Numbered from the stretch's first letter, positions 28,102 to 38,583 are shown. The stretch is DNA of 40,757 nt from an uncultured Hellea sp. (GCA_905477785.1 CAJQGR010000027.1:1-40757), one strand, 5' to 3'. Notes: generated by a model from the letters alone, not told the origin. Numbers and translations: made by a program.

Positions 28102-28592
28102 TGGAAAATGTTCAAAAATTAGGGAACTATCGACTGGCTGTAGGAGCAGCTATATTTAATAAAGATGGCCTCATTTGGCTTGGAAAAAGATATGGCCAAA
28201 AAGGTCTGTTTGATTGGCAAATGCCGCAGGGCGGTATTGATAAAGGTGAAACACCAGAGTTTGCTGTTAAAAGGGAAATTTATGAAGAAACAGGAATTTC
28301 TGACAATTTAATCATAAAAATTGGTGAAATACATGAATGGCTATATTATGAAATACCCTCTAATTATCAAAAAAAAAATGTTACCCACCAATGGACAGGC
28401 CAGAAACAAAAATGGTTTGCGTTCAGATTTCAAGGTGAAAATAAAGAAATTAATTTAAAAATTCAAAAGGAGCAAGAATTCTCTGAATGGAAATGGGTAA
28501 AACTATCAGAAATTGAATATAAAGTTATACCATTCAAACGAAATATTTATAAGCGAATAACTAAAGACTTTATGAAGTTCGCAGAAACGTAA
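28101..28592 (+). CDS. rppH: RNA pyrophosphohydrolase RppH
   Basis: Nudix hydrolase that removes pyrophosphate from the 5' end of mRNA and so starts RNase E-dependent decay. The 163-residue protein opens with YRLAVGAAIFN and has a perfect Nudix box, G-x5-E-x7-REIYEETGI, at about 44-66. WQMPQGGIDKGE and the HQWTGQKQKWFAFRF segment are typical of RppH/YgdP. Its ATG overlaps the stop of the second ctpA gene (TAATG). It is the last plus-strand gene before the convergent MOSC/ATP synthase block, 19 bases away, with no clear terminator between. Confidence 0.95.
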   Translation: MENVQKLGNYRLAVGAAIFNKDGLIWLGKRYGQKGLFDWQMPQGGIDKGETPEFAVKREIYEETGISDNLIIKIGEIHEWLYYEIPSNYQKKNVTHQWTGQKQKWFAFRFQGENKEINLKIQKEQEFSEWKWVKLSEIEYKVIPFKRNIYKRITKDFMKFAET

Positions 28593-28611
28593 ATATACTT
28601 TACCTTATAAA

Positions 28612-29154
28612 TTAAAGAGGCATTAGTGATTTATAGTTACCCGCTGGTTTAATAGTGATTATAGTATCTCCCTTACGAATTACGCCTCCAGTAATGACTA
28701 CAGCCATTACTCCGGATTTATAATACAAAGTTCCATCAGTTTTTTTTTCAATAACAGATTTTAATAAATTAGGGTGAATTTTATTTAATTTTAAACATGG
28801 TTTTCGTAAACCAGTTAACTTAAGCATAACATTTCCTATGCGCAGAATAGTATCGCTCGAAAGACTCAACAAATCTATGCCAAGAGTCGTTATATTTTCT
28901 CCCATTTGTGCAGGTAAAATTTCCATTCCTTTTTCTTTCAACTCACTAAATAACTCGGACTGAATTAAATGAACCTGACGTAAGTTTTGAAAATCTGGTG
29001 TCCTCTTTTTGTCATATAAATGTTGCACTTTTTTACCAGCATGCACATCTCCTTTAACTCCATAATTAGCTAAAAGAGTTATTTCCTGTTTTGCTATTTT
29101 AGAAAAATTATGCTTTTTATCAGAAGCAACAGAAATGACTTGTCCAATAGACAA
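28612..29154 (-). CDS. MOSC-domain protein
   Basis: Member of the molybdenum-cofactor sulfurase C-terminal (MOSC) family; small stand-alone members bind molybdenum cofactor or act on N-hydroxylated compounds, and the function here is unknown. The 180 residues are nearly all MOSC domain: YGVKGDVHAG near residue 31, GENITTLGIDLLSL around 93, and the conserved cysteine in GLRKPCLKL near residue 127. The start is read as TTG at 29154-29152, two bases after the atpC stop. No clear ribosome site is visible, but there is no other methionine near the expected start. It follows atpC on the same strand and may be read through from the ATP synthase operon. Confidence 0.8.
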   Translation of the reverse strand: MSIGQVISVASDKKHNFSKIAKQEITLLANYGVKGDVHAGKKVQHLYDKKRTPDFQNLRQVHLIQSELFSELKEKGMEILPAQMGENITTLGIDLLSLSSDTILRIGNVMLKLTGLRKPCLKLNKIHPNLLKSVIEKKTDGTLYYKSGVMAVVITGGVIRKGDTIITIKPAGNYKSLMPL

Positions 29155-29156
29155 GT

Positions 29157-29546
29157 TTAATTAGCTAAAATATCTTGAAGACCATCAAGGTTCTGCTGCA
29201 TGGATAATGCTGCTTCACCCTCAAGAGAAACCAAAGCCTTTTTAGCTGATTCAATTTCCTGTTTGATTTCTTTATGGTCAATATCATCGATAAAGCAGGC
29301 TTTTTCTGCTAAAATAACTAACTCCTCTGTTGTTACATCTACGAAACCGCCTTGCACAAAAAAACTTATATTCTCATCAGATCTGTATACATTAACAATA
29401 CCAGTCCTAATGGCTGCCATTAAGGGTGCATGCTTAGGGTGTATCCCCATATCACCTTCAGTTCCTGGAACATCTACATGTATCACTTCACCACTAAAGA
29501 GCTCACACTCAGGTGATACTAGCGAAAAATTTAGAGTTTCAGCCAT
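29157..29546 (-). CDS. atpC: ATP synthase epsilon subunit
   Basis: Central-stalk subunit of F1 that couples and can inhibit rotation. The 129 residues comprise the beta-sandwich (FSLVSPECELFSGEV, GTEGDMGIHPKHAPL, FFVQGGFVDVT) and a C-terminal helical part from about residue 88. The gene closes the atpHAGDC order, 15 bases after atpD, with AAGG before the ATG. Confidence 0.96.
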   Translation of the reverse strand: MAETLNFSLVSPECELFSGEVIHVDVPGTEGDMGIHPKHAPLMAAIRTGIVNVYRSDENISFFVQGGFVDVTTEELVILAEKACFIDDIDHKEIKQEIESAKKALVSLEGEAALSMQQNLDGLQDILAN

Positions 29547-29561
29547 CAGATTAAACCTTAT

Positions 29562-31085
<1,524 letters not shown>

Positions 31086-31093
31086 CTAGCTAT

Positions 31094-31993
31094 TTAAAGC
31101 GCTTCAGCGCCGGAAATAATCTCAATTAGCTCAGAAGTAATTTGAGCTTGTCGAGTTCGGTTAAATGTTAGTGTTAATTTATCTATCATGTCGCCTGCAT
31201 TGCGAGTGGCATTATCCATTGCAGTCATTTTAGAACCCATTTCGCCAGCTTGGTTTTCTAATAGTGCTGTGAATATCTGAGTATTAATATTTCTAGGGAG
31301 TAATACATTAAGAATTCCAATTTCATCAGGCTCATAAGAATATATTGCCCCATTAAGTTTAGCATCAGAAGTTTTCGATGGTGTGACTTCGTCTAAATCA
31401 ACAGATGCGGGTATAATTGTCTTTGAAATAGCATGTTGCGTCATGACGTTTTCAAACTCAGAATATATAATTTTACACACATCAAATTCATTATTTTCAA
31501 ACATTTTTGTAATTTGACTACCTATCTTTTGCGATATTCCTGAGTGGATACTACGTTCTTCCTTGAGTGAAACATTGTAAACAATCTTATTGTTATGACT
31601 TCTTTTAAGTTGGTCAAAACCTTTTTTACCAATGAGATATAGCTTAACTGTTTTTCCTTGGTTTTCTAAATCAATTATCTCCTGATTAGCTTTTCTTACT
31701 ATATTGGTGTTAAATCCACCACACAAACCTCTGTCAGCAGTTGCAACTACCAAAAGAAAAGTATCCGATTTGCCATTACCTTTTAGTAATTTAGGTGCAT
31801 CTCCGACGTTTATCATAGAAGCGGCTAAATTCTTAATTACCTCATAAATTCTTTCTGAATATGGACGTGATTTTTCCGCAGCCTCTTGAGCTTTTCGTAG
31901 CTTTGCAGCGGCAACCATTTGCATTGCCTTAGTGATCTTTTGTGTATTTTTTACACTTTTGATCCTGTTCTGGAGGTCTTTTAAAGACGCCAT
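31094..31993 (-). CDS. atpG: ATP synthase gamma subunit
   Basis: Rotor shaft of F1, made of two long helices around a Rossmann-like domain. The 299-residue protein opens with SLKDLQNRIKSVKNTQKITKAMQMVAA, has the ADRGLCGGFN motif near residue 90, and ends with the matching C-terminal helix (TAMDNATRNAGDMIDKLTLTFNRTRQAQIT). AGG about ten bases upstream supports the start. It lies 13 bases after atpA. Confidence 0.96.
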   Translation of the reverse strand: MASLKDLQNRIKSVKNTQKITKAMQMVAAAKLRKAQEAAEKSRPYSERIYEVIKNLAASMINVGDAPKLLKGNGKSDTFLLVVATADRGLCGGFNTNIVRKANQEIIDLENQGKTVKLYLIGKKGFDQLKRSHNNKIVYNVSLKEERSIHSGISQKIGSQITKMFENNEFDVCKIIYSEFENVMTQHAISKTIIPASVDLDEVTPSKTSDAKLNGAIYSYEPDEIGILNVLLPRNINTQIFTALLENQAGEMGSKMTAMDNATRNAGDMIDKLTLTFNRTRQAQITSELIEIISGAEAL

Positions 31994-32006
31994 TATACTT
32001 ACCTAA

Positions 32007-33539
32007 CTAAGCTTCAAACTGTTTTGCAAATGCATCAAGGGCTGACTTCAGTCGATCTTCTATATCGTCTGTAAGTTTCTTTTGGGAAGCAATATCAGAA
32101 AGTAAAGATTTTTGTTCACTTTTTAAATATGAAAGAAGGCTTGATTCATAACTTTGAACTGACTTAACAGGTATCGCATCGAGGTAGCCACGAGTACCAG
32201 CATAAATAACTGCAACTTGCTCTTCAACTTGAAGTGGAGAGAATTGAGGCTGCTTTAGCAACTCCGTCAAGCGCTCACCACGGGACAATAAAGCTTGTGT
32301 TGAGGCATCTAAATCTGAACCGAACTGAGCGAAAGCAGCCATTTCTCTATATTGGGCCAGTTCACCCTTTATAGGTCCTGCTACCTGCTTCATTGCTTTT
32401 ATCTGAGCGGAAGAACCTACACGGGATACAGATAATCCAACATTTAAAGCAGGCCTTATACCTTGAAAGAACAAATCTGTTTCCAAAAAGATTTGGCCGT
32501 CAGTTATCGATATTACGTTAGTGGGAATAAAAGCTGACACATCATTGCCTTGAGTTTCAATTATAGGAAGAGCAGTCAGTGAACCGCTTCCATTATCCGC
32601 ATTCAACTTAGCAGCTCTTTCTAAAAGACGTGAGTGTAAATAAAATACATCTCCGGGATAAGCTTCTCTTCCAGGCGGGCGTCTAAGTAACAGTGACATT
32701 TGCCTGTAAGCAACAGCTTGCTTGGACAAATCGTCATAAATTATTAATCCATGCATTCCATTATCTCTAAAGTATTCACCCATTGCACATCCTGCAAAAG
32801 GAGCTAAAAACTGAAGTGGAGCTGGCTCCGATGCTGTAGCAGCCACAATGATGGAGTATTCCATTGCGCCATTTTCTTCTAAAGTTTTTACAAGTTGTGC
32901 CACGGTAGAACGCTTTTGACCGATAACCACATATATACAGTATAGTTTATCATTTTCACGGTCTTCATCAAACGCTGCCTTTTGGTTTAGTATGGCATCT
33001 ACAGCGACAGCTGTTTTTCCTGTCTGCCTATCACCAATTATTAATTCGCGCTGTCCACGACCAACAGGAATTAATGCATCAATAGCCTTTATTCCTGTTT
33101 GTACTGGTTCATGAACACCTTGTCGCGGCATAATTCCAGGAGCTTTAACATCAACTCGTCTACGTTCTGAAGATTTAATAGGGCCTTTACCATCAATAGG
33201 CTCTCCTAGTGGATTTACGACCCTACCAAGTAAACCTTTTCCTACTGGAACATCTACAATTTCACCAAGACGCTTTACTGTATCTCCTTCTTTTATTCCC
33301 CTGTCATCACCAAAAATAACAGCACCAACATTATCATTTTCGAGATTTAGCGCCATCCCTTTGATACCTCCAGGAAACTCAACCATTTCACCGGCACCAA
33401 CACTATCAAGTCCGTATATTCGAGCAATCCCGTCACCAACTGAAAGTACTTGACCAACATCTGAAACCTTGGCTTCTTTACCAAAGTCTTTAATTTGCTT
33501 TTTTAAAATATTGGAAATTTCCGCAGCACGAATATCCAT
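32007..33539 (-). CDS. atpA: ATP synthase alpha subunit
   Basis: Non-catalytic nucleotide-binding subunit of F1, 510 residues. Visible features are the N-terminal delta-binding helix, [11 protein letters not shown]-loop GDRQTGKT at 169-176, and [13 protein letters not shown] with the arginine finger that completes the catalytic site on beta. The AGAGGT ribosome site is well placed. It starts three bases after atpH. Confidence 0.98.
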   Translation of the reverse strand: MDIRAAEISNILKKQIKDFGKEAKVSDVGQVLSVGDGIARIYGLDSVGAGEMVEFPGGIKGMALNLENDNVGAVIFGDDRGIKEGDTVKRLGEIVDVPVGKGLLGRVVNPLGEPIDGKGPIKSSERRRVDVKAPGIMPRQGVHEPVQTGIKAIDALIPVGRGQRELIIGDRQTGKTAVAVDAILNQKAAFDEDRENDKLYCIYVVIGQKRSTVAQLVKTLEENGAMEYSIIVAATASEPAPLQFLAPFAGCAMGEYFRDNGMHGLIIYDDLSKQAVAYRQMSLLLRRPPGREAYPGDVFYLHSRLLERAAKLNADNGSGSLTALPIIETQGNDVSAFIPTNVISITDGQIFLETDLFFQGIRPALNVGLSVSRVGSSAQIKAMKQVAGPIKGELAQYREMAAFAQFGSDLDASTQALLSRGERLTELLKQPQFSPLQVEEQVAVIYAGTRGYLDAIPVKSVQSYESSLLSYLKSEQKSLLSDIASQKKLTDDIEDRLKSALDAFAKQFEA

Positions 33540-33542
33540 GGA

Positions 33543-34100
33543 CTATACCTCTTTTAGGGCTATTTTGAGATCCTCAAGTTTAGTTTTGAGAGAACTATCG
33601 TAAAGTCGAGAACCAACCCGTAGGATGAAACCACCTAGCAAGTCTGGATCGACACTTGTTTCAACATCGACCTGTCGACCGAGTGTTTTCTTTAAATTTG
33701 ATTTGATTTCTTTTAGTTGCGCGGGAGTCAATGGCTGTGAACTGGTGAGTTTAGCCAGCTGTGTACCTTTTTTTTGAGCTACCATTACCTGAAAAAAAGA
33801 AAGTATGTTCAGTAAATCATGTGAACGGCGATTCTTAGTTACAGTGCCAATAAATTGAGTTGATAATTTACTTAAACCTGCTGCTTTAGCAATTGAAGTT
33901 AAAACTTTTATTTTTTTTTCAACATCAATAACAGGGCTAGAAATAGCCTTCTGTAAGTCATTAGATTCTATTAATATAGACTTTAGAATTGAAACATCAT
34001 TTTCTATTTTTTTCAAGGACTTAGAATCAAAAGCGAGGTCAAGCAAAGCTTGAGCGTAGCGCTTAGATGCTTCCCCAGTGATGACTTCAATTTGTGACAC
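33543..34100 (-). CDS. atpH: ATP synthase delta subunit
   Basis: Peripheral-stalk subunit that joins F1 to the b subunits of F0. It has 185 residues with the N-terminal helical bundle (SKRYAQALLDLA), the central TKNRRSHDLL, and the C-terminal VDPDLLGGFILRVGSRLYDSSLKTKL family signature. The start is GTG at 34100-34098, with only a weak ribosome site. It is the first gene of the F1 operon; the F0 genes are absent from this window, as expected in alphaproteobacteria, where they form a separate operon. The 175-base upstream region holds a direct repeat that may be regulatory. Confidence 0.95.
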   Translation of the reverse strand: MSQIEVITGEASKRYAQALLDLAFDSKSLKKIENDVSILKSILIESNDLQKAISSPVIDVEKKIKVLTSIAKAAGLSKLSTQFIGTVTKNRRSHDLLNILSFFQVMVAQKKGTQLAKLTSSQPLTPAQLKEIKSNLKKTLGRQVDVETSVDPDLLGGFILRVGSRLYDSSLKTKLEDLKIALKEV

Positions 34101-34139
34101 TATATAGAGCCTATGATTATAAAGCTATTGATAAATAAT

Positions 34140-34170
34140 AGCTCGAAGAAAAAGCAGAGCTCGAAGAAAA
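34140..34170. repeat. 13-base direct repeat upstream of atpH
   Basis: AGCTCGAAGAAAA occurs at 34140-34152 and again, identically, at 34158-34170, a period of 18 bases. It lies 40-70 bases upstream of the atpH GTG. A TATAAT on the minus strand (within 34115-34130) lies between the repeats and the gene, so the repeats would sit at or just upstream of a possible -35 region. Confidence 0.7.
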
Positions 34171-34219
34171 TTTCGATCAAACTCTTTAAGTTGGTGCGCG
34201 CTTTAACATGACTATTTTT

Positions 34220-34254
34220 AAAAGCCAAGACTCAATAGACTGCGGCAATCTGGC
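34220..34254 (-). terminator. Weak possible terminator after priA
   Basis: On the minus strand GCCAGA (34254-34249) can pair with TCTTGGC (34230-34224) with one bulged base, closing an 18-base loop and followed by TTTT. The stem is short and the T run brief, so partial termination or none is equally possible. Confidence 0.25.
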
Positions 34255-34275
34255 ATGGTGCAATTATTTGTAAAA

Positions 34276-36435
34276 TCACATGAAATTTTGTGGGTCAATA
34301 TCAATCTGAAGTTTGAGATTCGAATGTGTCTTAATTCTATCCTTCCATATCTGCATATATTTCGATAAATTAAATTCTAACCCTGATTGTACCAATATTC
34401 TTCTACGGTAACGCCCTCTGATACGACCCATAAGTGGTTCACTTGGACCCAAAACGGTCAAGTCATTGACCTTGGGTGCAACAGAAATAAATTTCTTCGC
34501 AAAAATATCAGTTTTTTTCTCATCAATACCAGAGATTATAACTGCTGCGAGCTTACCAAAAGGGGGTAGTAGCAAGGCTTCTCGCAAATTTAATTCAGCC
34601 TCTATAAAGCTATCTCTATCCCCTAACTCCAAAGCTGCTAATGCTTCATGTTCTGGTTGATGGGTTTGAATTAATGCATGTCCAGACTTTTTAGTTCGAC
34701 CTGCCCTGCCAGATACCTGAACTAAGGTTTGAAAAGTTCTTTCACCTGCTCTCAAATCTCCTCCTGACAAGCTTAGGTCTCCATCTATAACACCAACAAA
34801 GGTTAAATTAGGAAAATTATGACCTTTGACTACCATTTGCGTTCCAATCAATATATCGATCTCACCTTTTTCCATTCGTGACATTCTTGAAGCTAATTCT
34901 TTTGGTTTACCTGAGGTATCTGAAGAAAGTATTTCAACATTAGCATTAGGAAACAAAATAGAAACTTCTTCAAAAATTCTCTCAACACCTGGTCCTATTG
35001 ATGTAAAAGAGTCTTCAGCACAGCATTTAAGGCAACTTTTTGGAATAGGCATTGAAAAACCTGTAAAATGACAAACTGCACGATTTGTAGATCTATGCTC
35101 GACTAACCAGCTATCTGTGTCTGGACTTTTTAATTTTTCTCCACAACTTTGACATAAAATTAGAGGCGCATACCCTCTTCTATTAAGATAAAGCATAGCC
35201 TGTTCATTATTCTGAAGCACTTTTTTAATCGCTAAGATTAGTGGTTCTGATATAAATTTACCCTTTCTGGTTGGAAATTTTTTTAAATCCACCAATTCAA
35301 CTTTTGGCAAGAAAGCAGAACCGGGTCTTTCCGGAAGTATAATGTGTGCATACTTACCACATCTCGCATTGACTAATGTCTCAAGAGAGGGTGTAGCAGA
35401 GGCCAAAATAACGGAATGATTTGATATTTTGGATCGTACGACTGACATATCTCTGGCATTATAAGTTACACCATCTTCTTGTTTGTAAGATGTATCGTGC
35501 TCCTCATCAACCACAATCAGTCTCAAACTTTCAAAAGGCAAATAAAGGGCTGACCTAGCACCAACAACTAACTTTGCTTGACCATTTTTTACTTCGCGCC
35601 ATACTCTGCGTTTTGCGGCAACAGTCATTTGTGAGTGCCATGTAGCCGGAAATACTCCAAAACGCTTCTTAAAACGCGAGATTACTGCTTGAGTAAGAGA
35701 AATTTCAGGTACCAATATTAATGCTTGTCCGTTTTCTTTAATCGCCTCAGCTACAGCCTCGAAATAAACTTCCGTTTTTCCACTGCCGGTGACACCATCA
35801 AGAAGACTCACGTTAAAGGCTTTTTTTCTTACCTGTGAAACTAATTGTTCTGAAGCTATTGATTGGTCATTTGTTAAATTAAGTTTACCATAATTAACTA
35901 TTGGTGCATCAAAGGGCCTGTCAACTTGATGTGCTTCGGAAATTAATCCTCCAGATCTAATAAAATTTCTGACAACGCCAAGACTGATATTCGCCCGTTT
36001 GGCTATTTCGCTAGCTCTAGCTGGAAAAGGACCTCCATTATTTATCAGTGATAGCCTGGCAGTCGTTAATTTTGTTGGGAGGTTCTTGCTCAATGTAAAA
36101 TAGTTTACTGTAGGACTTGTAACAAGAAACTTTAGGTTTCCTAAAACCATTTTTAAAACAAGGCCCGCAGGAACGCAGTTATATCTTGCTGTCCAAAAAA
36201 TAAAATCAATCATCTCAAGGGTTATTGGCTTTACTGACTTTATTGATACTACTTCTTTTAATTTTCTACTCTGATCTGCTTTGCCTAAGCTCACAACTAC
36301 CCCTAATTTGATGTGTTTTCCGATTGGAGCATAGACAAGATTTCCAATTGAAATTTTAAAATCACAGGGAACGCTATAATCGAATGCACCAGGAACATTC
36401 ACAGGAAAAAGAATTTGAGCATTTTGCATATCCAT
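34276..36435 (-). CDS. priA: Primosomal protein PriA (3'-5' helicase), one zinc site degraded
   Basis: DNA helicase that reloads the replisome at stalled forks. The 719-residue protein has an N-terminal DNA-binding domain to about residue 180, Walker A GVTGSGKTE at about 214-222, DEEH at 310-313, SATPSLE, and the C-terminal helicase motifs GTQMVVKGHNFPNL and QVSGRAGR. The zinc-binding insert at 428-471 is unusual. The outer pairs Cys428/Cys431 and Cys468/Cys471 are present, but at the inner positions only Cys455 remains; residues 437, 440 and 458 are Ser, Thr and Thr. Spacing is otherwise exactly that of E. coli PriA. The gene lies upstream of atpH on the same strand and is divergent from the aldolase gene. 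Confidence 0.95.
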   Translation of the reverse strand: MDMQNAQILFPVNVPGAFDYSVPCDFKISIGNLVYAPIGKHIKLGVVVSLGKADQSRKLKEVVSIKSVKPITLEMIDFIFWTARYNCVPAGLVLKMVLGNLKFLVTSPTVNYFTLSKNLPTKLTTARLSLINNGGPFPARASEIAKRANISLGVVRNFIRSGGLISEAHQVDRPFDAPIVNYGKLNLTNDQSIASEQLVSQVRKKAFNVSLLDGVTGSGKTEVYFEAVAEAIKENGQALILVPEISLTQAVISRFKKRFGVFPATWHSQMTVAAKRRVWREVKNGQAKLVVGARSALYLPFESLRLIVVDEEHDTSYKQEDGVTYNARDMSVVRSKISNHSVILASATPSLETLVNARCGKYAHIILPERPGSAFLPKVELVDLKKFPTRKGKFISEPLILAIKKVLQNNEQAMLYLNRRGYAPLILCQSCGEKLKSPDTDSWLVEHRSTNRAVCHFTGFSMPIPKSCLKCCAEDSFTSIGPGVERIFEEVSILFPNANVEILSSDTSGKPKELASRMSRMEKGEIDILIGTQMVVKGHNFPNLTFVGVIDGDLSLSGGDLRAGERTFQTLVQVSGRAGRTKKSGHALIQTHQPEHEALAALELGDRDSFIEAELNLREALLLPPFGKLAAVIISGIDEKKTDIFAKKFISVAPKVNDLTVLGPSEPLMGRIRGRYRRRILVQSGLEFNLSKYMQIWKDRIKTHSNLKLQIDIDPQNFM

Positions 36436-36486
36436 AAACTATGTTAGCAGAAATAAAAATAGAATCGCCCCCTAATGGAGAATACA

Positions 36487-37140
36487 ATGAAATTTTTTGT
36501 TGATAGTGCAGATCTTGATGCAATTGCAGAGTTAAACGATATAGGATTGGTAGATGGAGTGACAACTAACCCCTCTATCATCGCTAAGTCTGGAAGAGAT
36601 TTTAAACAGGTTATATCAGAAATATGTAAAATTACAGATGGACATGTAAGTGCCGAGGTTGTTGCTTTGGAAGCTGAAAAAATGATTGAGGAAGGGCGTT
36701 ATCTTAGAAAAATTGCACCTAATGTTTGCGTTAAGCTTCCACTAACAATGGATGGCTTAAAAGCATGTAATATACTATCTAAAGAGGGTACACCAACAAA
36801 TGTGACATTATGCTTTTCGCCAAATCAAGCGCTGCTTGCTGCTAAATGCGGTGCCACGTACATATCACCATTTATTGGTAGGTTAGATGACATCTCTCTT
36901 GATGGTATGGAACTAATTGAAGATATAAGAACAATCTACGATAACTATGGTTATGAAACTGAAATTTTAGCCGCCTCAATAAGGAGCGCAAATCATGTTA
37001 AAGAATGCGCAATTGTCGGAGCAGATGTTATGACAGCACCACCAAAGGTTATTAAGGCTTTATCAAGCCATGCTCTTACAGATAAAGGATTAGCTGCATT
37101 TATGGTTGATTGGAAAAAAACTGGCCAGACAATTCTTTAA
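36487..37140 (+). CDS. Transaldolase / fructose-6-phosphate aldolase family (TalC/FSA-like)
   Basis: Small class I aldolase of about 217 residues, the compact transaldolase-like type found beside priA in many alphaproteobacteria. [10 protein letters not shown] and [14 protein letters not shown] are the family opening. The Schiff-base lysine is Lys83 in [11 protein letters not shown], and [10 protein letters not shown] follows. Whether it acts as transaldolase in the pentose phosphate pathway or as fructose-6-phosphate aldolase cannot be decided by eye; the former is the usual annotation. The start at 36487 is preferred over the ATG at 36475 because GGAG lies six bases before it and the conserved protein begins there. 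Confidence 0.92.
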   Translation: MKFFVDSADLDAIAELNDIGLVDGVTTNPSIIAKSGRDFKQVISEICKITDGHVSAEVVALEAEKMIEEGRYLRKIAPNVCVKLPLTMDGLKACNILSKEGTPTNVTLCFSPNQALLAAKCGATYISPFIGRLDDISLDGMELIEDIRTIYDNYGYETEILAASIRSANHVKECAIVGADVMTAPPKVIKALSSHALTDKGLAAFMVDWKKTGQTIL

Positions 37141-37176
37141 CACTAAAAAATCAAATTCCCATGGTGAACTAAAGCT

Positions 37177-37800
37177 ATGTCTTTAGAGCTTTGGCTGGCC
37201 TTGGTTGCTTTATTTGGTGTTGGCGGTTTGACACCCGGACCAGCAGTAATGTTGGTTATGTCTTCTTCATTTAGATTTGGTTTCAAGTCAGCAATGCTTC
37301 CTGCATTTGGCATAGCCAGTGCCAATGTTGTATGGCTTTTGATGGCTGCTACTGGGGCTGCCATTCTAGCAACAAAATTTCCTAATGCATTTATGATTTT
37401 AAAAGGCGTAGGGTTCTTGGTAATATTATACCTTGCATTATCAGCTATTTTTGGTCCTCTACCAGATACGAATGCTAAAATTAATAATGCACCTCGTAAG
37501 AAAAATTTATACTCTAAAGGCCTTGCATTACAATTATCCAGTCCAATGCCTCTGGTTTATTTTGGACTTCTCTTACCAAACTATTTTGATACGTCCTACT
37601 CATTAAAAAGCCAAGTTTTAATAATGTTTCTAACAGTAACTATCACCGAACTCATTGGGTTGAGTGTGTATGCTTATTGTGCCGACAAAATAAGACATTG
37701 GTTAAAACAAACTTGGTCAGCAAGAGTCTTTAATATTCTAATTGGGCTTATAATGATTGCATCTGGAGTATGGGCTTTAATGTCTACAACTGAATTTTAA
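37177..37800 (+). CDS. LysE/RhtB-family exporter
   Basis: Inner-membrane amino-acid exporter family protein, 207 residues with about six hydrophobic helices. The family signature GGLTPGPAVMLVMSSSFRFG lies at residues 16-35. LysE/RhtB proteins export amino acids such as lysine, homoserine or threonine; the substrate here is not determinable. It follows the aldolase gene after 36 bases on the same strand, with a weak ribosome site, and precedes ppa by 67 bases. Confidence 0.88.
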   Translation: MSLELWLALVALFGVGGLTPGPAVMLVMSSSFRFGFKSAMLPAFGIASANVVWLLMAATGAAILATKFPNAFMILKGVGFLVILYLALSAIFGPLPDTNAKINNAPRKKNLYSKGLALQLSSPMPLVYFGLLLPNYFDTSYSLKSQVLIMFLTVTITELIGLSVYAYCADKIRHWLKQTWSARVFNILIGLIMIASGVWALMSTTEF

Positions 37801-37867
37801 ATATTGTATTTGATACTAAAAAAGCTAAAGCAACACAAATGATCAAATAACTGCAAGATAAGTTTAA

Positions 37868-38395
37868 ATGAATATAAATAATATATCCTCAGGGATAAAC
37901 CCTCCAAATGACATTAATGTAATAATTGAAGTGCCCCTAGGAGGGGAACCTATAAAGTATGAGATGGATAAAGACTCAGGTGCAATGTTTGTTGATCGGT
38001 TTCTTTACACTGCGATGCGGTATCCATGTAATTATGGCTTCATACCACATACATTATCAGACGATGGCGACCCGACTGACGTCCTTGTGGTTGGTAACAG
38101 GGCTTTAATGCCAGGCTCTGTGATCAGAGCAAGGCCAATTGGAGTTTTAATGATGGAAGACGAAGCTGGTATAGATGAAAAAATCATAGCTGTACCACAC
38201 CAAAAATTAACGAAGTACTATGATTTAATTCAAGATTACACTGATTTACCTCAATTAATGCAGGACAGAATTCCACATTTTTTTGAACATTACAAAGACT
38301 TGGAACCTGACAAATGGGTTAAAATTCTAGGTTGGGAAACAAGAGAAAAAGCTCATGATTTAATTGAAAAAGGCATAATAGCCTTTACGCGCTAA
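37868..38395 (+). CDS. ppa: Inorganic pyrophosphatase, soluble family I
   Basis: Cytoplasmic Mg-dependent enzyme that hydrolyses pyrophosphate from biosynthetic reactions. The 175-residue protein has [33 protein letters not shown] and the diagnostic aspartate signature [10 protein letters not shown]. Its length and motifs match bacterial family I enzymes. It is directly upstream of the membrane pyrophosphatase hppA on the same strand, so two different ways of removing pyrophosphate are encoded side by side. Confidence 0.97.
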   Translation: MNINNISSGINPPNDINVIIEVPLGGEPIKYEMDKDSGAMFVDRFLYTAMRYPCNYGFIPHTLSDDGDPTDVLVVGNRALMPGSVIRARPIGVLMMEDEAGIDEKIIAVPHQKLTKYYDLIQDYTDLPQLMQDRIPHFFEHYKDLEPDKWVKILGWETREKAHDLIEKGIIAFTR

Positions 38396-38480
38396 ACAAC
38401 CACTCATTATACTTTATTGAACATTTAGTCTAATCTATCAAAATAAGACTCTTGATTATAACTCTTAATTGCTTAAAGAG

Positions 38481-38583
38481 AACTTATTAACCGCGAGGGG
38501 AAGCGTTTATCTATTAAAGGTATTCGGCCAACTTTACTTTAGCGAGGGGAAGCGATTGTTTGTTTAAAACAGCCGGCCAACTT
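38481..38583 (+). repeat. Tandem 49-base modules upstream of hppA (possible leader RNA or operator)
   Basis: Two exact 13-base boxes GCGAGGGGAAGCG start at 38493 and 38542. Two exact 10-base boxes CGGCCAACTT start at 38525 and 38574. Both pairs have a period of 49 bases, and AACTT also occurs 49 bases earlier, at 38481. Each unit is AACTT-N7-box1-N19-CGGCC, with equal spacer lengths but diverged spacer sequence. A 5-base hairpin ACCGT-TGAAT-ACGGT (38596-38610) and the hppA ribosome site AGGAGAG (38621-38627) follow. I do not recognise a known riboswitch or leader. Conserved boxes with divergent spacers argue for selection rather than a fresh duplication. Confidence 0.8.

Noticed and set aside
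36475-36486. Upstream ATG as the start of the aldolase gene
   Set aside because: It would add only M-E-N-T before the conserved [10 protein letters not shown] start and would consume the GGAG that serves the ATG at 36487.
37800-37867. Terminator between the LysE gene and ppa
   Set aside because: No stable hairpin followed by a T run could be found.
38396-38490. Promoter for hppA
   Set aside because: TTGAAC at 38417 and TTGATT at 38452 have no acceptable -10 at 16-18 bases. A TGATTATAAC at 38453-38462 resembles an extended -10 but is too weak to annotate.
38481-38583. CRISPR-like array
   Set aside because: Only two units exist, the conserved boxes are 10-13 bases rather than a uniform repeat, and there are no cas genes in the window.
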